A stretch of DNA of 64,000 bases from Gammaproteobacteria bacterium UBA2675. GTDB lineage: Bacteria; Pseudomonadota; Gammaproteobacteria; Pseudomonadales; Pseudohongiellaceae. Position 1 is the stretch's first letter. Each line of letters starts with the position of its first letter. A model generated the notes under the pieces. The model saw only the letters and a list, made by a program, of their open reading frames with translations. It made no database searches and was not told the origin of the DNA. The position numbers were made by a program, and so were the translations under genes. Shown here piece by piece: positions 51,381-60,384 of the stretch. Location: NCBI GenBank assembly GCA_002354805.1, contig DEMH01000009.1, positions 186,001-250,000 of the forward strand, written 5' to 3'.

Positions 51381-52587
51381 CCAGCCGCTCCTTGATCAAC
51401 GCAAGCATGTGCCTTGCAATCAGGTGTTTGTTGCCCGGTCCCAAGGATTGTTGTTGCGTCCCATTGGCAGCGGGCCAGAGGGCTGTCGCCGCGATGGAAT
51501 CGCTATTGAAGGTCGCAGTGGCGTCATTGGCAAACAGTAGGTCAAGCCTCTTGCGATTAAGTTTGTTCTCCCCGTGCTCAAGCAGCTGCTGTGTCTCGGC
51601 GGCAAATCCCACCATAAACGGACGGGTCTCAAGGGCTGCAATGGTGCTGATAATGTCTGGATTGCGGACCAGCTCCAGTTGCAGCGTATCTGCGCTTTTT
51701 TTGATTTTGTGTGGCTGCTGCTCGGCTACGCGGTAATCAGCGACTGCCGCTACACCAATAAACACATCAGTTTCAGGCGCTGCTGCCAGTGATGCATCCA
51801 GCATCTGCCGGGCGCTGACAACATTGACGAGCTGTGCACGCTCTGGCGGCGCCAGGGTCACCGGCCCACTGATCAGTGTGACGCGTGCACCCAGCTGAAT
51901 CGCCTCGGTGGCGAGTGCATAGGCCATTTTCCCGGAGCTGTGATTGCTGATGAATCTGACAGGGTCGATGGCTTCACGCGTTGGACCTGCGGTAATGGTC
52001 AGATGCAAACCACTGAGTATGCCGGTGTCAAACAGTCCCGCGCAGGCTGTCGCCAGGTCGATTGGTTCCAGCATCCTGCCGGGGCCCACTTCGCCACAGG
52101 CCTGAGATCCGGCAGCAGGCCCGAGTATGGTGTATCCACGTTGTGTCAGCGTGGCCAGGTTGTCCTGGGTCGCCTGATTCAGCCACATGCCCTGGTTCAT
52201 GGCCGGCGCAACTGCTATCGGTGCCTTGCTCGCCAGCAGCAGCGTGGTGAGCAGGTCGTCAGCGTGTCCGCGTGTGGCTCGCGCCAGGAAATCAGCGCTG
52301 GCCGGTGCGACCAGTATCAGATCAGGCCAGCGTGCCAGTTCGATATGGCCCATGCCAGCCTCGGCGTCGGCATCCAGCAGATCCAGGTGGACGCGGTGGC
52401 CGGAAAGGGCCTGCATGGTCAGCGGCGTGATGAATTCGGTGGCAGCCCGTGTCATGACGACGCGCACTTCGGCGCCGGCCCTGGTGAACAATCGCGTCAG
52501 TTCCGCGCATTTGTAGGCAGCGATTCCGCCCGTCAGCCCAAGCAGGATACGCTTGTTGGCCAGTGTTGCCAGCGGGTTTGTCTGCAT
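51349..52587 (-). CDS. coaBC: Bifunctional phosphopantothenoylcysteine decarboxylase/synthetase CoaBC
   Basis: A 412-residue coenzyme A biosynthesis protein. The CoaC half has LGLTGGIAAYKCAELTRLF, PAMNQGMW and the catalytic ACGEVGPGRM. The CoaB half has ITAGPTREAIDPVRFISNHSSGKMAYALATEA and AAVADYR. It joins cysteine to phosphopantothenate and decarboxylates the product. It is followed by algC with a 32-base overlap. The region upstream (52588-52817) separates it from radC on the opposite strand. Confidence 0.95.
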   Translation of the reverse strand: MQTNPLATLANKRILLGLTGGIAAYKCAELTRLFTRAGAEVRVVMTRAATEFITPLTMQALSGHRVHLDLLDADAEAGMGHIELARWPDLILVAPASADFLARATRGHADDLLTTLLLASKAPIAVAPAMNQGMWLNQATQDNLATLTQRGYTILGPAAGSQACGEVGPGRMLEPIDLATACAGLFDTGILSGLHLTITAGPTREAIDPVRFISNHSSGKMAYALATEAIQLGARVTLISGPVTLAPPERAQLVNVVSARQMLDASLAAAPETDVFIGVAAVADYRVAEQQPHKIKKSADTLQLELVRNPDIISTIAALETRPFMVGFAAETQQLLEHGENKLNRKRLDLLFANDATATFNSDSIAATALWPAANGTQQQSLGPGNKHLIARHMLALIKERLDANATSGTRV

Positions 52588-52817
52588 AACCGATATCCAT
52601 TCACGGAGGGTAAGAGGTGCATTCTATGCAAGCGGACACCCCAGCGGCAAGGCGAGTGCGAAACCAGGATGCTATAACCCTATGGTGGTGACAGCGCTGG
52701 CGGCCAGCTTTAGCAGTCAGACTCGCTGGTTCTCCAAGTCTGGCACCGGCATGGCAGGATAAAGGCCCAGCTTACATTGCCACAGACATTTTTCCAGGGA
52801 GAGGAGTAAAGAGCGAC

Positions 52818-53492
52818 GTGGGAATCAAGGACTGGCCCGCTGGCGAGCGGCCACGGGAAAAGCTGTTGGCGGGTGGCCCCTCTGGTCTGTCAGATGCGGA
52901 GCTGTTGGCCGTGCTATTGCGAACCGGTACACGGGGGCAAACAGCGCTGGATGTGGCGAGGCGACTGCTGGTTGAGTTTGGCAGCCTGTCGGCAATCCTG
53001 ACGGCCACGCTGGATGAGTTTTGCAGCTGTGATGGTCTGGGGCCTGGCAAATACGTGCAGTTTCAGGCTGTTCTGGAGCTGGCACGACGCTATATGGCCG
53101 AACGGCTGATGGAAGCCGACGCCCTGACCAATTCAGAATTGACGCGCGACTATCTGCGGGCCAGGATGCGGGACTACCCGCATGAGGTCTTTGCCTGCCT
53201 GTATCTGGATAATCAGCATCGCGTCACGGCAATGGAAGAGCTGTTTAAAGGCACCATCGATGGGGCTGCAGTCTACCCGCGTGAGGTGGTCAAACGCTGT
53301 CTGCACAACAACGCAGCAGCCGTCATATTCGCCCACAACCACCCCTCAGGCCTGGCGGAGCCCAGTCAGGCGGACATTGCTATCACCAATCGCCTGAAGC
53401 TGGCGCTGAACACCATCGATGTGAGAGTGCTGGATCATGTTGTGGTCGGCCGCGGGGAGGTTGTCTCATTCGCAGAGAGAGGGCTGCTGTGA
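52818..53492 (+). CDS. radC: RadC family JAB-domain protein
   Basis: A 224-residue protein. An N-terminal helix-hairpin-helix-like part (WPAGERPREKLLAGGPSGLSDAELLAVLLRTGTRG) is followed by a JAB/MPN metallo-domain with the JAMM motif (AHNHPSGLAEPSQAD). The GTG start has GGAG upstream. Though named for DNA repair, a direct repair role is not supported by later work, and its activity remains open. It is in the usual coaBC-radC-rpmB-rpmG neighbourhood, 108 bp from rpmB. Confidence 0.93.
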   Translation: MGIKDWPAGERPREKLLAGGPSGLSDAELLAVLLRTGTRGQTALDVARRLLVEFGSLSAILTATLDEFCSCDGLGPGKYVQFQAVLELARRYMAERLMEADALTNSELTRDYLRARMRDYPHEVFACLYLDNQHRVTAMEELFKGTIDGAAVYPREVVKRCLHNNAAAVIFAHNHPSGLAEPSQADIAITNRLKLALNTIDVRVLDHVVVGRGEVVSFAERGLL

Positions 53493-53526
53493 CGATGCTG
53501 CTGTCGCTGGAAATAGCCGAAATAAG

Positions 53527-53555
53527 TTGCCTTTGGGTAGCCGTTTTGGTATAAA
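53527..53555 (+). promoter_or_regulatory. Strong sigma70-like promoter of rpmB-rpmG
   Basis: TTGCCT (53527-53532) and TATAAA (53550-53555) are separated by 17 bp and lie about 45 bp before the L28 start. The close match to consensus fits a highly expressed ribosomal protein operon. Confidence 0.8.
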
Positions 53556-53600
53556 TCGCGGCTCAAATTTTTCTGCACGGGTTTGTAACGAGGCAAGATC

Positions 53601-53837
53601 ATGTCCAACGTATGTATGGTAACCGGCAAAAAGCCGATTACAGGCAACAATGTTTCTCACGCGCACAACAAGACACGTCGTCGTTTTGTGCCAAATATCC
53701 AGACACACCGTTTCTGGGTTGAGTCCGAGAAGCGTTTTGTGAAACTGAAAGTATCAACCAAAGGTATGCGTACTATCGACAAGAAGGGCATCGATGCCGT
53801 TCTGACCGATATCCGTGCCAATGGCGTAAAAATTTAA
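53601..53837 (+). CDS. rpmB: 50S ribosomal protein L28
   Basis: A 78-residue ribosomal protein. The sequence MSNVCMVTGKKPITGNNVSHAHNKTRRRFVPNIQTHRFWVESEKRFVKLKV is highly conserved in L28. It is a component of the large subunit. It is first in a two-gene unit with rpmG, from which it is separated by 29 bp. Confidence 0.97.
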   Translation: MSNVCMVTGKKPITGNNVSHAHNKTRRRFVPNIQTHRFWVESEKRFVKLKVSTKGMRTIDKKGIDAVLTDIRANGVKI

Positions 53838-53866
53838 ACATTTCCGGATTCAGGTGGTAATCAGCC

Positions 53867-54022
53867 ATGCGCGATAAAATCAAACTGGTTTCTTCTGCAG
53901 GTACCGGTCACTTCTACACGACTGACAAGAACAAGCGTACTACGCCAGACAAGATCGAAATCAAAAAATTCGATCCAGTAGTTCGCAAGCACGTCATGTA
54001 CAAAGAAGCCAAGATCAAGTAA
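53867..54022 (+). CDS. rpmG: 50S ribosomal protein L33
   Basis: A 51-residue protein (MRDKIKLVSSAGTGHFYTTDKNKRTTPDKIEIKKFDP...MYKEAKIK). No zinc-binding cysteines are present, so it is the zinc-independent form. Complete and in the standard rpmB-rpmG order. A bidirectional terminator follows at 54086-54118. Confidence 0.97.
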   Translation: MRDKIKLVSSAGTGHFYTTDKNKRTTPDKIEIKKFDPVVRKHVMYKEAKIK

Positions 54023-54085
54023 TACCTTTGCCGTCGCGTCCTGCGACGGGCAGCAATCAGACGCTGCGAAGGCCTCCGTTACAAA

Positions 54086-54118
54086 AACACCCGGTCGACA
54101 TCGTGTCTACCGGGTGTT
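54086..54118. terminator. Bidirectional terminator between rpmG and the transposase-like gene
   Basis: A perfect 10-bp stem AACACCCGGT/ACCGGGTGTT with a 13-nt loop. The minus strand gives GTGTTTTTGT after the stem, a good U-tract for the transposase-like gene. The plus side has only CCCGTTTC, so termination after rpmG is weaker. Confidence 0.8.
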
Positions 54119-54174
54119 CCCGTTTCTGGACTACAAGAGGTCAATCGACGCCATTCGTGCGGCGATAAATCTGC

Positions 54175-55143
54175 TTACTTCTGTTTGCTGAGAGATTTGG
54201 CCAGCTTTTGGGTTGCTGCGGCCAGCTTCGGATCGCTGACAAATTCCTTTTTCAGCTTGCCAACGGTCGTAGAGACCGTGCCGTAGCGCTTCAGCTTGAA
54301 CAGTTTGGCGATGGCCTGCAGTGTTGAGGCTGACAGTTCCTGGCACAGGTACATCGCGACCCAACGCGGAACGTTTTTGGATCCAGGGCCTCTGGCTGCC
54401 TGATAGATGCTGTCTTCGGTCACCTTGAAGTGCCTGGCAACTGCAGACACGATCTGCTTGCAGCTCGGTCGCCACTTGGCATTCACACCTCTGGATACAC
54501 CCCGTGCTTTGGTGGCGCTGCGTTTGCTGGCGGCAAATTTACGGAATTTCTCATCGCCCATGACAGATGACAGATTCTTCTTGCCGTAGAAGTGGGCCAT
54601 CTCCTCGTCAACACCTTCGTCAACGTAGGCCGCATAACGCTGGAAACGGCGATTCGCCGGCCCATCCAGCTGACCCAGCGCGTCATCACGCACCAGCCAG
54701 ACAGGCGGTTTTACTTTATTGGTATAAGCCGGGTAGCTGGTCCAGTCATTCTTCTCCAGATCCTGTTTGCGCACCCCCAGGTGAATATACCGGGTCAATG
54801 GCAGCAGATACTTGTCGGCCTGTACCAGTACAGCTTTGTAGCGACCTTTGAACAGCGAGCCGTCCGAGCGCTTCATGCGCTGATAGCTTTGTGTGTAAAG
54901 GCCGTCGATCTGCCGCATGAAGCGGCTGAGGTTGCCCTCGGGAGTTTTTATCAGAAGATGGTACTGATCCTTCAGCAGTGCGTAGGCGTGAACCTGCACG
55001 TTCAAGCGCTGGCAGGTTTCCTCCAGTGCTTGCAGAAACGCCTCATAGTAGCGTGCTGACGGGAAGACACGCTGGCCTTCCAGCGCTACATTGGAGACGT
55101 GATAAACTGCATCCGGATACTCGATTCGAAGTGGTCGTGCCAT
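54175..55143 (-). CDS. REP-associated tyrosine transposase-like protein with DnaA-like C-terminus
   Basis: A 322-residue protein. Residues about 1-130 are a Y1_Tnp (IS200/REP-transposase-like) domain (MARPLRIEYPDAVYHVSNVALEGQRVF; LSRFMRQIDGLYTQSYQRM; LFKGRYKAVLVQADKYLLPLTRYIHLG). The expected HUH signature reads Gln60-Tyr61-His62, so the first histidine is replaced. Tyr119 (RYIHL) is kept. Residues about 225-320 look like a DnaA domain IV/DNA-binding helix-turn-helix (IVSAVARHFKVTEDSIYQAARGPGSKNVPRWVAMYLCQELS). Composition is like the host's, and no terminal repeats were found. It may be a domesticated DNA-binding or nicking protein rather than an active transposase. Confidence 0.82.
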   Translation of the reverse strand: MARPLRIEYPDAVYHVSNVALEGQRVFPSARYYEAFLQALEETCQRLNVQVHAYALLKDQYHLLIKTPEGNLSRFMRQIDGLYTQSYQRMKRSDGSLFKGRYKAVLVQADKYLLPLTRYIHLGVRKQDLEKNDWTSYPAYTNKVKPPVWLVRDDALGQLDGPANRRFQRYAAYVDEGVDEEMAHFYGKKNLSSVMGDEKFRKFAASKRSATKARGVSRGVNAKWRPSCKQIVSAVARHFKVTEDSIYQAARGPGSKNVPRWVAMYLCQELSASTLQAIAKLFKLKRYGTVSTTVGKLKKEFVSDPKLAAATQKLAKSLSKQK

Positions 55144-55192
55144 GGCCTGAGTTCCTTTTTTGCTTACGTTCTGTAGTTTTATTCTTCTTTAT

Positions 55193-55222
55193 TAAATACA
55201 GTTGACCCCACTAACAGGTCAA
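55193..55222 (-). promoter_or_regulatory. Putative promoter with TTGACC repeats upstream of the transposase-like gene
   Basis: On the minus strand TTGACC (55217-55222) is followed 18 bp later by TATTTA (55193-55198). Further TTGAC/GTCAA half-sites surround it: TTGACC at 55202-55207, a perfect palindrome TGACGCGTCA near 55237-55246 and GGTCAAC at 55247-55253. A repeated operator is possible. Confidence 0.5.
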
Positions 55223-55314
55223 ATAGTGAACCACATTGACGCGTCAGGTCAACAGCAATTCCCCGGTTTGCCTCGCAGCTAAAGCTCCACTCGGCGCACG
55301 GACGGCCAACGAGA

Positions 55315-56292
55315 CTATTTGATCGGCACCTCAGCCAGCGTGATTGCACGCTTGGGGCCAGGTAATCCCTCAATGCTGAGGTTGTGATCCGCAGGGTCCA
55401 GCCCGTCAACCAGCGACTGAAACGGCATCCATTCGGTGGTGCGCTGCTCCTGCGCAGAAGTCACGTTAACATCGACAGTTCGAACATTGACGAAGCCACA
55501 GCGCCTTAGCCAGCTTTCCGTAGTGGCTACCGAAGGCAGAAACCACACATTATTCATGCGACAGTAGCGATCAGGCGGGGTTAACGCATAACCTTCGGGG
55601 CCATCCGCTATCAGGGTTTCAAGCACCAGTTCACCGCCTGGGCGCAGGCTGTCGAACAATTGAAACAAATGGTCCAGAGGTGAGCGGCGGTGGTACAACA
55701 CGCCCATAGAGAAAACGGTGTCGAAGGCAGCGCTTTTGGCGGGGAACTGATCAAGCGTGACAGGTACCACAAAGACTGGCAGATCACGCAGAAAGTGCTG
55801 GATCAAACGGTACTGAAAAAAGTAGGCAGGGTGCGGGTCAACACCCAGCACCATCCTGGCGCCTTCGCCCAGGGCGCGATAACAGTGGTAGGCATTGCCA
55901 CAGCCAACATCCATCACACGACGACCGGCAAGAGGCGCTATATGGGGCAGCACGCGGTCCCACTTCATGTCAGAACGCCATTCACTGTCTATCTCAACGC
56001 CAAACAGAGACCAGGGGCCTTTGCGCCATGGTATCTGTGACCTGGCGGCTTCCAGAATCGTCTGATACTGCGAGTCGCTGCAGTCCGAGCGGTCGCCAAT
56101 GCGCACGCCGTGCTTCAGATCCAGCACGGAGCGCTTCACATCAGGCAGCGCGTCGTACATGGCGAGCCATTTGTCGGTCAGGCCATGCCCGCGTGAATAC
56201 AGGTATTCCTCGCTGGCATAGCTGGAAATATCCTCCAGCGGTGTACCCTTCAGCAGGTGCCGCAGTCGTTGATCAGCAGTTGTATCGCGCAT
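55315..56292 (-). CDS. cmoB: tRNA U34 carboxymethyltransferase CmoB
   Basis: A 325-residue enzyme that transfers a carboxymethyl group from carboxy-SAM to 5-hydroxyuridine 34 of tRNAs. It has the CmoB landmarks GRRVMDVGCGNAYHCYRALGEGARMVLGVDP and VFSMGVLYHRRSPLDHLFQLFDSLRPGGELVLETLI. The ATG overlaps the cmoA stop by one base (TGATG), so cmoA and cmoB are translationally coupled, as in other gammaproteobacteria. Confidence 0.95.
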   Translation of the reverse strand: MRDTTADQRLRHLLKGTPLEDISSYASEEYLYSRGHGLTDKWLAMYDALPDVKRSVLDLKHGVRIGDRSDCSDSQYQTILEAARSQIPWRKGPWSLFGVEIDSEWRSDMKWDRVLPHIAPLAGRRVMDVGCGNAYHCYRALGEGARMVLGVDPHPAYFFQYRLIQHFLRDLPVFVVPVTLDQFPAKSAAFDTVFSMGVLYHRRSPLDHLFQLFDSLRPGGELVLETLIADGPEGYALTPPDRYCRMNNVWFLPSVATTESWLRRCGFVNVRTVDVNVTSAQEQRTTEWMPFQSLVDGLDPADHNLSIEGLPGPKRAITLAEVPIK

Positions 56293-57041
56293 CAGCGTAC
56301 AGCCACCATGGAGCAGAAGTTAAAGCATTGAAACCAGACATCACAGGACTGAAACCCGGCTGCCTGAAGACGGGTTTTATGTGCGTCGATGGTCTCTGGG
56401 ATCAGCACATTTTCCAGCGCTGCGCGCTTTTGGGCGACTTCCATTTCAGAATAGCCCTGTGCCTGTTTGAACTGATGGTACAGATCAACAAAAAGATCAT
56501 TCATGTCATCATTGGCGAGCCGAATCTTCTCTGACAAAATGAGGATGCCGCCAGGGACCATGCCATCGGCGATCTTCTGTATCAGCGCCTGACGTTTTTG
56601 AGGGGCTATGAACTGCAGCGTAAAGTTCAGTACAACCACCGATGCGTTAATGATCTCCGACTCGCAGACATCTTCGCACAGCACACGTATCGGCAGGCCC
56701 TGATGCTCGCCTGTCTGTACCATGCTATTGAGCCGCGTTACCATGGCCTCGGAGTTATCAATGGCGAGCAGCTCGTAATCTTTATGTTCAAGCTGATGTG
56801 CCATCGCCAGGCTGGCACCACCCAGTGAACAGCCCAGATCATAGATCCGGGTGCCAGGTCTGCAATAGCGAGCCGCCAGTACGCCAATCATCGACAGAAT
56901 AGTCGCATAACCTGGCACCGAGCGATTGATCATGTCGGTAAAAACTGACGCGACTTTTTCGTCGAAAACAAAATCGCTGCGCTGTTGTGGGCTGGCGAAA
57001 ATGTTATCGCGCAGCGGTGGCGTGTGCGTCGACTTGCTCAT
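56292..57041 (-). CDS. cmoA: Carboxy-SAM synthase CmoA
   Basis: A 249-residue enzyme that makes carboxy-S-adenosylmethionine for CmoB. It matches CmoA throughout (FDEKVASVFTDMINRSVPGYATILSMIGVLAARY; IYDLGCSLGGASLAMAHQ; AIDNSEAMVTRL). It lies 17 bp after the HIT-family gene and overlaps cmoB by one base. Confidence 0.95.
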   Translation of the reverse strand: MSKSTHTPPLRDNIFASPQQRSDFVFDEKVASVFTDMINRSVPGYATILSMIGVLAARYCRPGTRIYDLGCSLGGASLAMAHQLEHKDYELLAIDNSEAMVTRLNSMVQTGEHQGLPIRVLCEDVCESEIINASVVVLNFTLQFIAPQKRQALIQKIADGMVPGGILILSEKIRLANDDMNDLFVDLYHQFKQAQGYSEMEVAQKRAALENVLIPETIDAHKTRLQAAGFQSCDVWFQCFNFCSMVAVR

Positions 57042-57058
57042 GCGGCTCTTCCGTAAAA

Positions 57059-57481
57059 CTAGTCAGCAGGGACGTGCTGATGGCCGGCGTCGCGCATGGA
57101 CTGGCGAATTCGGGCGGCAGTCAGGCGCTGGGCTGCTTCGTCACGCTCTTGTGCCAGCGAGAAATTCAGGTCGCTGATGGCCGTGATGGGGACCAGGTGA
57201 ATATGTGCATGTCGCACTTCCAGCCCGGCAATCATCATGCCCACTTTTTCGCAGGGGAACAGTGAACGCATGGTGCGTGATAACAGACGGCTGACCGTGA
57301 AAACATGCTGAGTCAATGACTCGTCCATATCATCCCAGTGGTCAACTTCCTGGTGTGGAATCACCAGCAGATGGCCTTCGCGAATGGGTTTGATTGTCAG
57401 GATGGCAAAGCACGTGCCATCGTTCCACAAAAGGTGTCCGGGTAACTCACCCTGACGGATGCGGGTAAACAGGCTGCTCAT
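57059..57481 (-). CDS. HIT family protein
   Basis: A 140-residue histidine-triad protein with HAHIHLVP as the catalytic triad (His-x-His-x-His). Family members hydrolyse or transfer nucleoside phosphoramidates and dinucleotides (HinT and Ap4A-type). The exact substrate is unknown. It precedes cmoA on the same strand and may share its transcript. Confidence 0.9.
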   Translation of the reverse strand: MSSLFTRIRQGELPGHLLWNDGTCFAILTIKPIREGHLLVIPHQEVDHWDDMDESLTQHVFTVSRLLSRTMRSLFPCEKVGMMIAGLEVRHAHIHLVPITAISDLNFSLAQERDEAAQRLTAARIRQSMRDAGHQHVPAD

Positions 57482-57560
57482 GGTGTAGGGCTCCTTTCAG
57501 TGCGCTATTATGCTGGATTTCGTGATACAGTCCAATCGCGTCAGTATCAGGGAGTCAGTC

Positions 57561-58331
57561 GTGATGTTTCTCCGTCGCAAAAGTGCCAGACCCGTCGCCG
57601 TTGTTGAAGAGCAGTGGTTGGACGACCTGCCCCTCGAATGCCGCCTGGTCCGCAGTCAGCGCAAGAGCCTGGCCGTGCATGTCAGCCACGACCAGATAGA
57701 GGTTCGCGCACCGGTTTTTGTATCAGAGGCCGAGATCAAGCGCTTTCTGGACAAACATCGTCGCTGGGTTCTGCGCAAGGTGGAAGAAAAACAGCAGCGG
57801 CATTCAGAGCGACTCGATCTTGGTGACGGTGGTCGCATCCTCTACAAGGCGCGTGACACCCGCGTTGTTCATCAGCTTGCCAGCAGCCCGGCGGTCACCG
57901 TTATAAACAAGACAGATGGGCAGACCCTGCGTATTAGTGGTCAGGGACTGGAAGCAGGTGCGCCAGACAGCCAGGCGGCGGCGGCCCGCATTCTCCGGCA
58001 GTGGCTGCAATCGCAGGCCAAAGCCTACCTGCCACAACGCACACAGGCACTGGCAGACTATCTGGGTGTCGGCGATAAACTCAAGGAAGTGGTGTTCAGG
58101 AAAACCCGCAGCAAGTGGGGGCACTGCACCTCAGCCGGGCGCATACAGTACAACTGGCTGATCATGCTGGCCCCGGATGGGGTGATCGACTACATGATCA
58201 GCCACGAAGTGTGTCACCTGTTGCACATGAATCACTCGAAGGCCTACTGGCAGGCAGTGTCGCGAGTCTGCCCTGATTACCAGCGCTACGTGGGCTGGCT
58301 AAAGCAGCACGAACACCGCCTGTGGTTCTGA
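57561..58331 (+). CDS. YgjP-like M48-type zinc metallopeptidase
   Basis: A protein of about 256 residues in the YgjP/DUF45 group. The zinc site is HEVCHLLHMNH, with a downstream W and H (SKAYW...). The preceding motif TRSKWGHCTSAGRIQYNWLIMLAP is conserved in the family. The start is taken at the GTG (57561), which has GGAG six bases upstream. The adjacent ATG (57564) is equally possible, and a longer frame to 57510 lacks an RBS. Cytoplasmic, with substrate unknown. Confidence 0.85.
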   Translation: MMFLRRKSARPVAVVEEQWLDDLPLECRLVRSQRKSLAVHVSHDQIEVRAPVFVSEAEIKRFLDKHRRWVLRKVEEKQQRHSERLDLGDGGRILYKARDTRVVHQLASSPAVTVINKTDGQTLRISGQGLEAGAPDSQAAAARILRQWLQSQAKAYLPQRTQALADYLGVGDKLKEVVFRKTRSKWGHCTSAGRIQYNWLIMLAPDGVIDYMISHEVCHLLHMNHSKAYWQAVSRVCPDYQRYVGWLKQHEHRLWF

Positions 58332-60338
58332 TCAGCTGGCGGCAGCCGATTGCTGGCGGCGCTGCATGATCGCAATTCCCATACCGCCGATCAGCAGTAC
58401 AGCACTGATGGTGAGCAGCATGGTCTGACTGTAGCCCAGCATGCCCCCCGAGGGTGCCGCCAGTGCGAGTCCTGATACACAGACCAGCCCGCGACCGAAC
58501 AGTCCGATTCGCCCTTCGCCCAGTCGCCCGAATCCCAGCAGGTAGCCTTGCAGGCCCGCAGACAGCAGAGCCACACCCAGCAGCGCCGTGGATATCAATA
58601 TCACAGCCTCGCCAATCTCGCCCTGCAACAGCAGCGCCGGATTGAAGACAAAAAAGAACGGAATGAAGTAAATGATCGCGCCGAGTCGCATGGCTTCCCA
58701 GCCAGCGCGCATTGCCGACACCTGGGCGACGGACGCGGCAGCAAAGGCGGCCAGCGCGACTGGCGGCGTAATAAAGCTCAGCATGCCCCAATACATGATG
58801 AACATATGTGCTGCCAGCGGGTCGAGTCCAGCATTGATCAGTGCTGGCGCCAGTACGATGGCAAGGAAAATATAGGCAGCTGTCACCGTCATGCCAATGC
58901 CCAGCACAAAACTGGTGATGGCACCCATGATCAGCAGCACCAGCGTATTGTCACCTGCCAGATAGACCAGGTCGTTCGCCAGAGTACCGGCCATACCCGT
59001 AACGGCCAGAGCGCCAACAATCAGGCCAATGGCAGCCAGAATACCCGCCAGCTCCGCCATCAGACGGCCCGTGGCTGCGACCATCAGCATGAACTTCTTC
59101 AGATCCATGCGATGGCTGGTGAACTGGTTGATGATCAGCAGGGCGGCGGTGGCGATGAATGGCGCTGTCGCCTCTCGCTGCATATAGACCAGCATCACCG
59201 TCAGGATTACGAAGACAGCAATAAAGTACCAGCCCTCCTTGAACACCTGTCCCAGTTTGGGCAGTTCCGGTTTGGGCAGGCCGCGCAGGTCATTGCGCGC
59301 CGCGTAGGCATCGATCTGTACAAACAGACCAAAGAAATACAGCACGGATGGAACGATGGCCGCGACCGCGATGGTCACGTAGCTCACGCCGAGAAAACTT
59401 GCCATCACAAATGCCGTTGCGCCCATGATAGGGGGCATCAACACACCGCCTGTGGACGCGCAGGCCTCTACGCCTGCCGCATAACCGCGGGAGAAACCAA
59501 CGCGCTGCATCGCAGGGATGGACAGCGGGCCCGTGGTCAGTACGTTAGTGATCGGGCCACCACTCATGGAGCCCATAAGGCCGCTCGAGAATATTGCCAC
59601 TTTTGCCGGACCGCCGCGCATGTGGCCAAGCAGGGCAAAAGCCAGATTGATGAAGAACGGACCGCCACCGGTATATTGCAGGGAAACCCCAAACAGAATG
59701 AAGCCGAATACCAGCATGGCAAAGGAGTTCAGGGCCACCCCAAAAACACTCTCCTCACCCAGGACATGGAAGATCGCGACGTCATGTATCGGCATGCCGA
59801 TGCCGGCCACCACAGCTGGCATCTTGTCCGCGTAGGTCGGGTACAGCGACAGCACCAGCACGATGAAGAAGATTGGCCAGCCGCCGGCGCGGCGTCCGGC
59901 TTCCAGAATGATGACCCAGGTAATCAGCGCCAGCACAATGCCTTCCAGTGGTGCTGCGTATTCCCAGGCATCCAGGATGATGCGTTCAGCATTAAAGGCA
60001 AAGTAGGAGAAGATCACTGCCACCAGACCAATGATCACCTTGTCATACCAGGGCACAAAGGTGAGATTGTGTTTGTTCGACGGGAAGGTAATGAACACCA
60101 TGGACAGCATCAGGCCGGTTATCAGATAGAGATAACGCCCATCAAGCATGGTGTAGTTGATAAAGAAACCCAGCGCAAAAATCTGGTTGATGGCCAGCAG
60201 CGACGCGGCCGCTGTCAGCACAGCCATCACTGCCCGCCAGCGAGTGGCCAATTGCCGGTAGCGCCCGATGGCTGGCAGCTCGGTGGTGTCTTTCTTTTCT
60301 TCTGGCGGCGCGATGGGCGGGATAATCTTATCAGTCAT
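58332..60338 (-). CDS. TRAP transporter fused 4TM/12TM permease (TAXI type)
   Basis: A 668-residue membrane protein in which the small (DctQ-like) and large (DctM-like) TRAP subunits are fused, with about 16-18 hydrophobic segments. Motifs SSGLMGSMSGGPITNVLTTG and GVLMPPIMGATAFVMASFLGVSY are typical of TAXI-type fused permeases. It works with the TAXI binding protein at 60385-61620 to import a dicarboxylate-like or other organic anion with Na+. The substrate is unknown. It lies 46 bp downstream of the binding-protein gene. Confidence 0.93.
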   Translation of the reverse strand: MTDKIIPPIAPPEEKKDTTELPAIGRYRQLATRWRAVMAVLTAAASLLAINQIFALGFFINYTMLDGRYLYLITGLMLSMVFITFPSNKHNLTFVPWYDKVIIGLVAVIFSYFAFNAERIILDAWEYAAPLEGIVLALITWVIILEAGRRAGGWPIFFIVLVLSLYPTYADKMPAVVAGIGMPIHDVAIFHVLGEESVFGVALNSFAMLVFGFILFGVSLQYTGGGPFFINLAFALLGHMRGGPAKVAIFSSGLMGSMSGGPITNVLTTGPLSIPAMQRVGFSRGYAAGVEACASTGGVLMPPIMGATAFVMASFLGVSYVTIAVAAIVPSVLYFFGLFVQIDAYAARNDLRGLPKPELPKLGQVFKEGWYFIAVFVILTVMLVYMQREATAPFIATAALLIINQFTSHRMDLKKFMLMVAATGRLMAELAGILAAIGLIVGALAVTGMAGTLANDLVYLAGDNTLVLLIMGAITSFVLGIGMTVTAAYIFLAIVLAPALINAGLDPLAAHMFIMYWGMLSFITPPVALAAFAAASVAQVSAMRAGWEAMRLGAIIYFIPFFFVFNPALLLQGEIGEAVILISTALLGVALLSAGLQGYLLGFGRLGEGRIGLFGRGLVCVSGLALAAPSGGMLGYSQTMLLTISAVLLIGGMGIAIMQRRQQSAAAS

Positions 60339-60384
60339 GGAATTATTCTTTATTGTGGGTCTGTTGGGTGTGTCGGCAAGGCCT

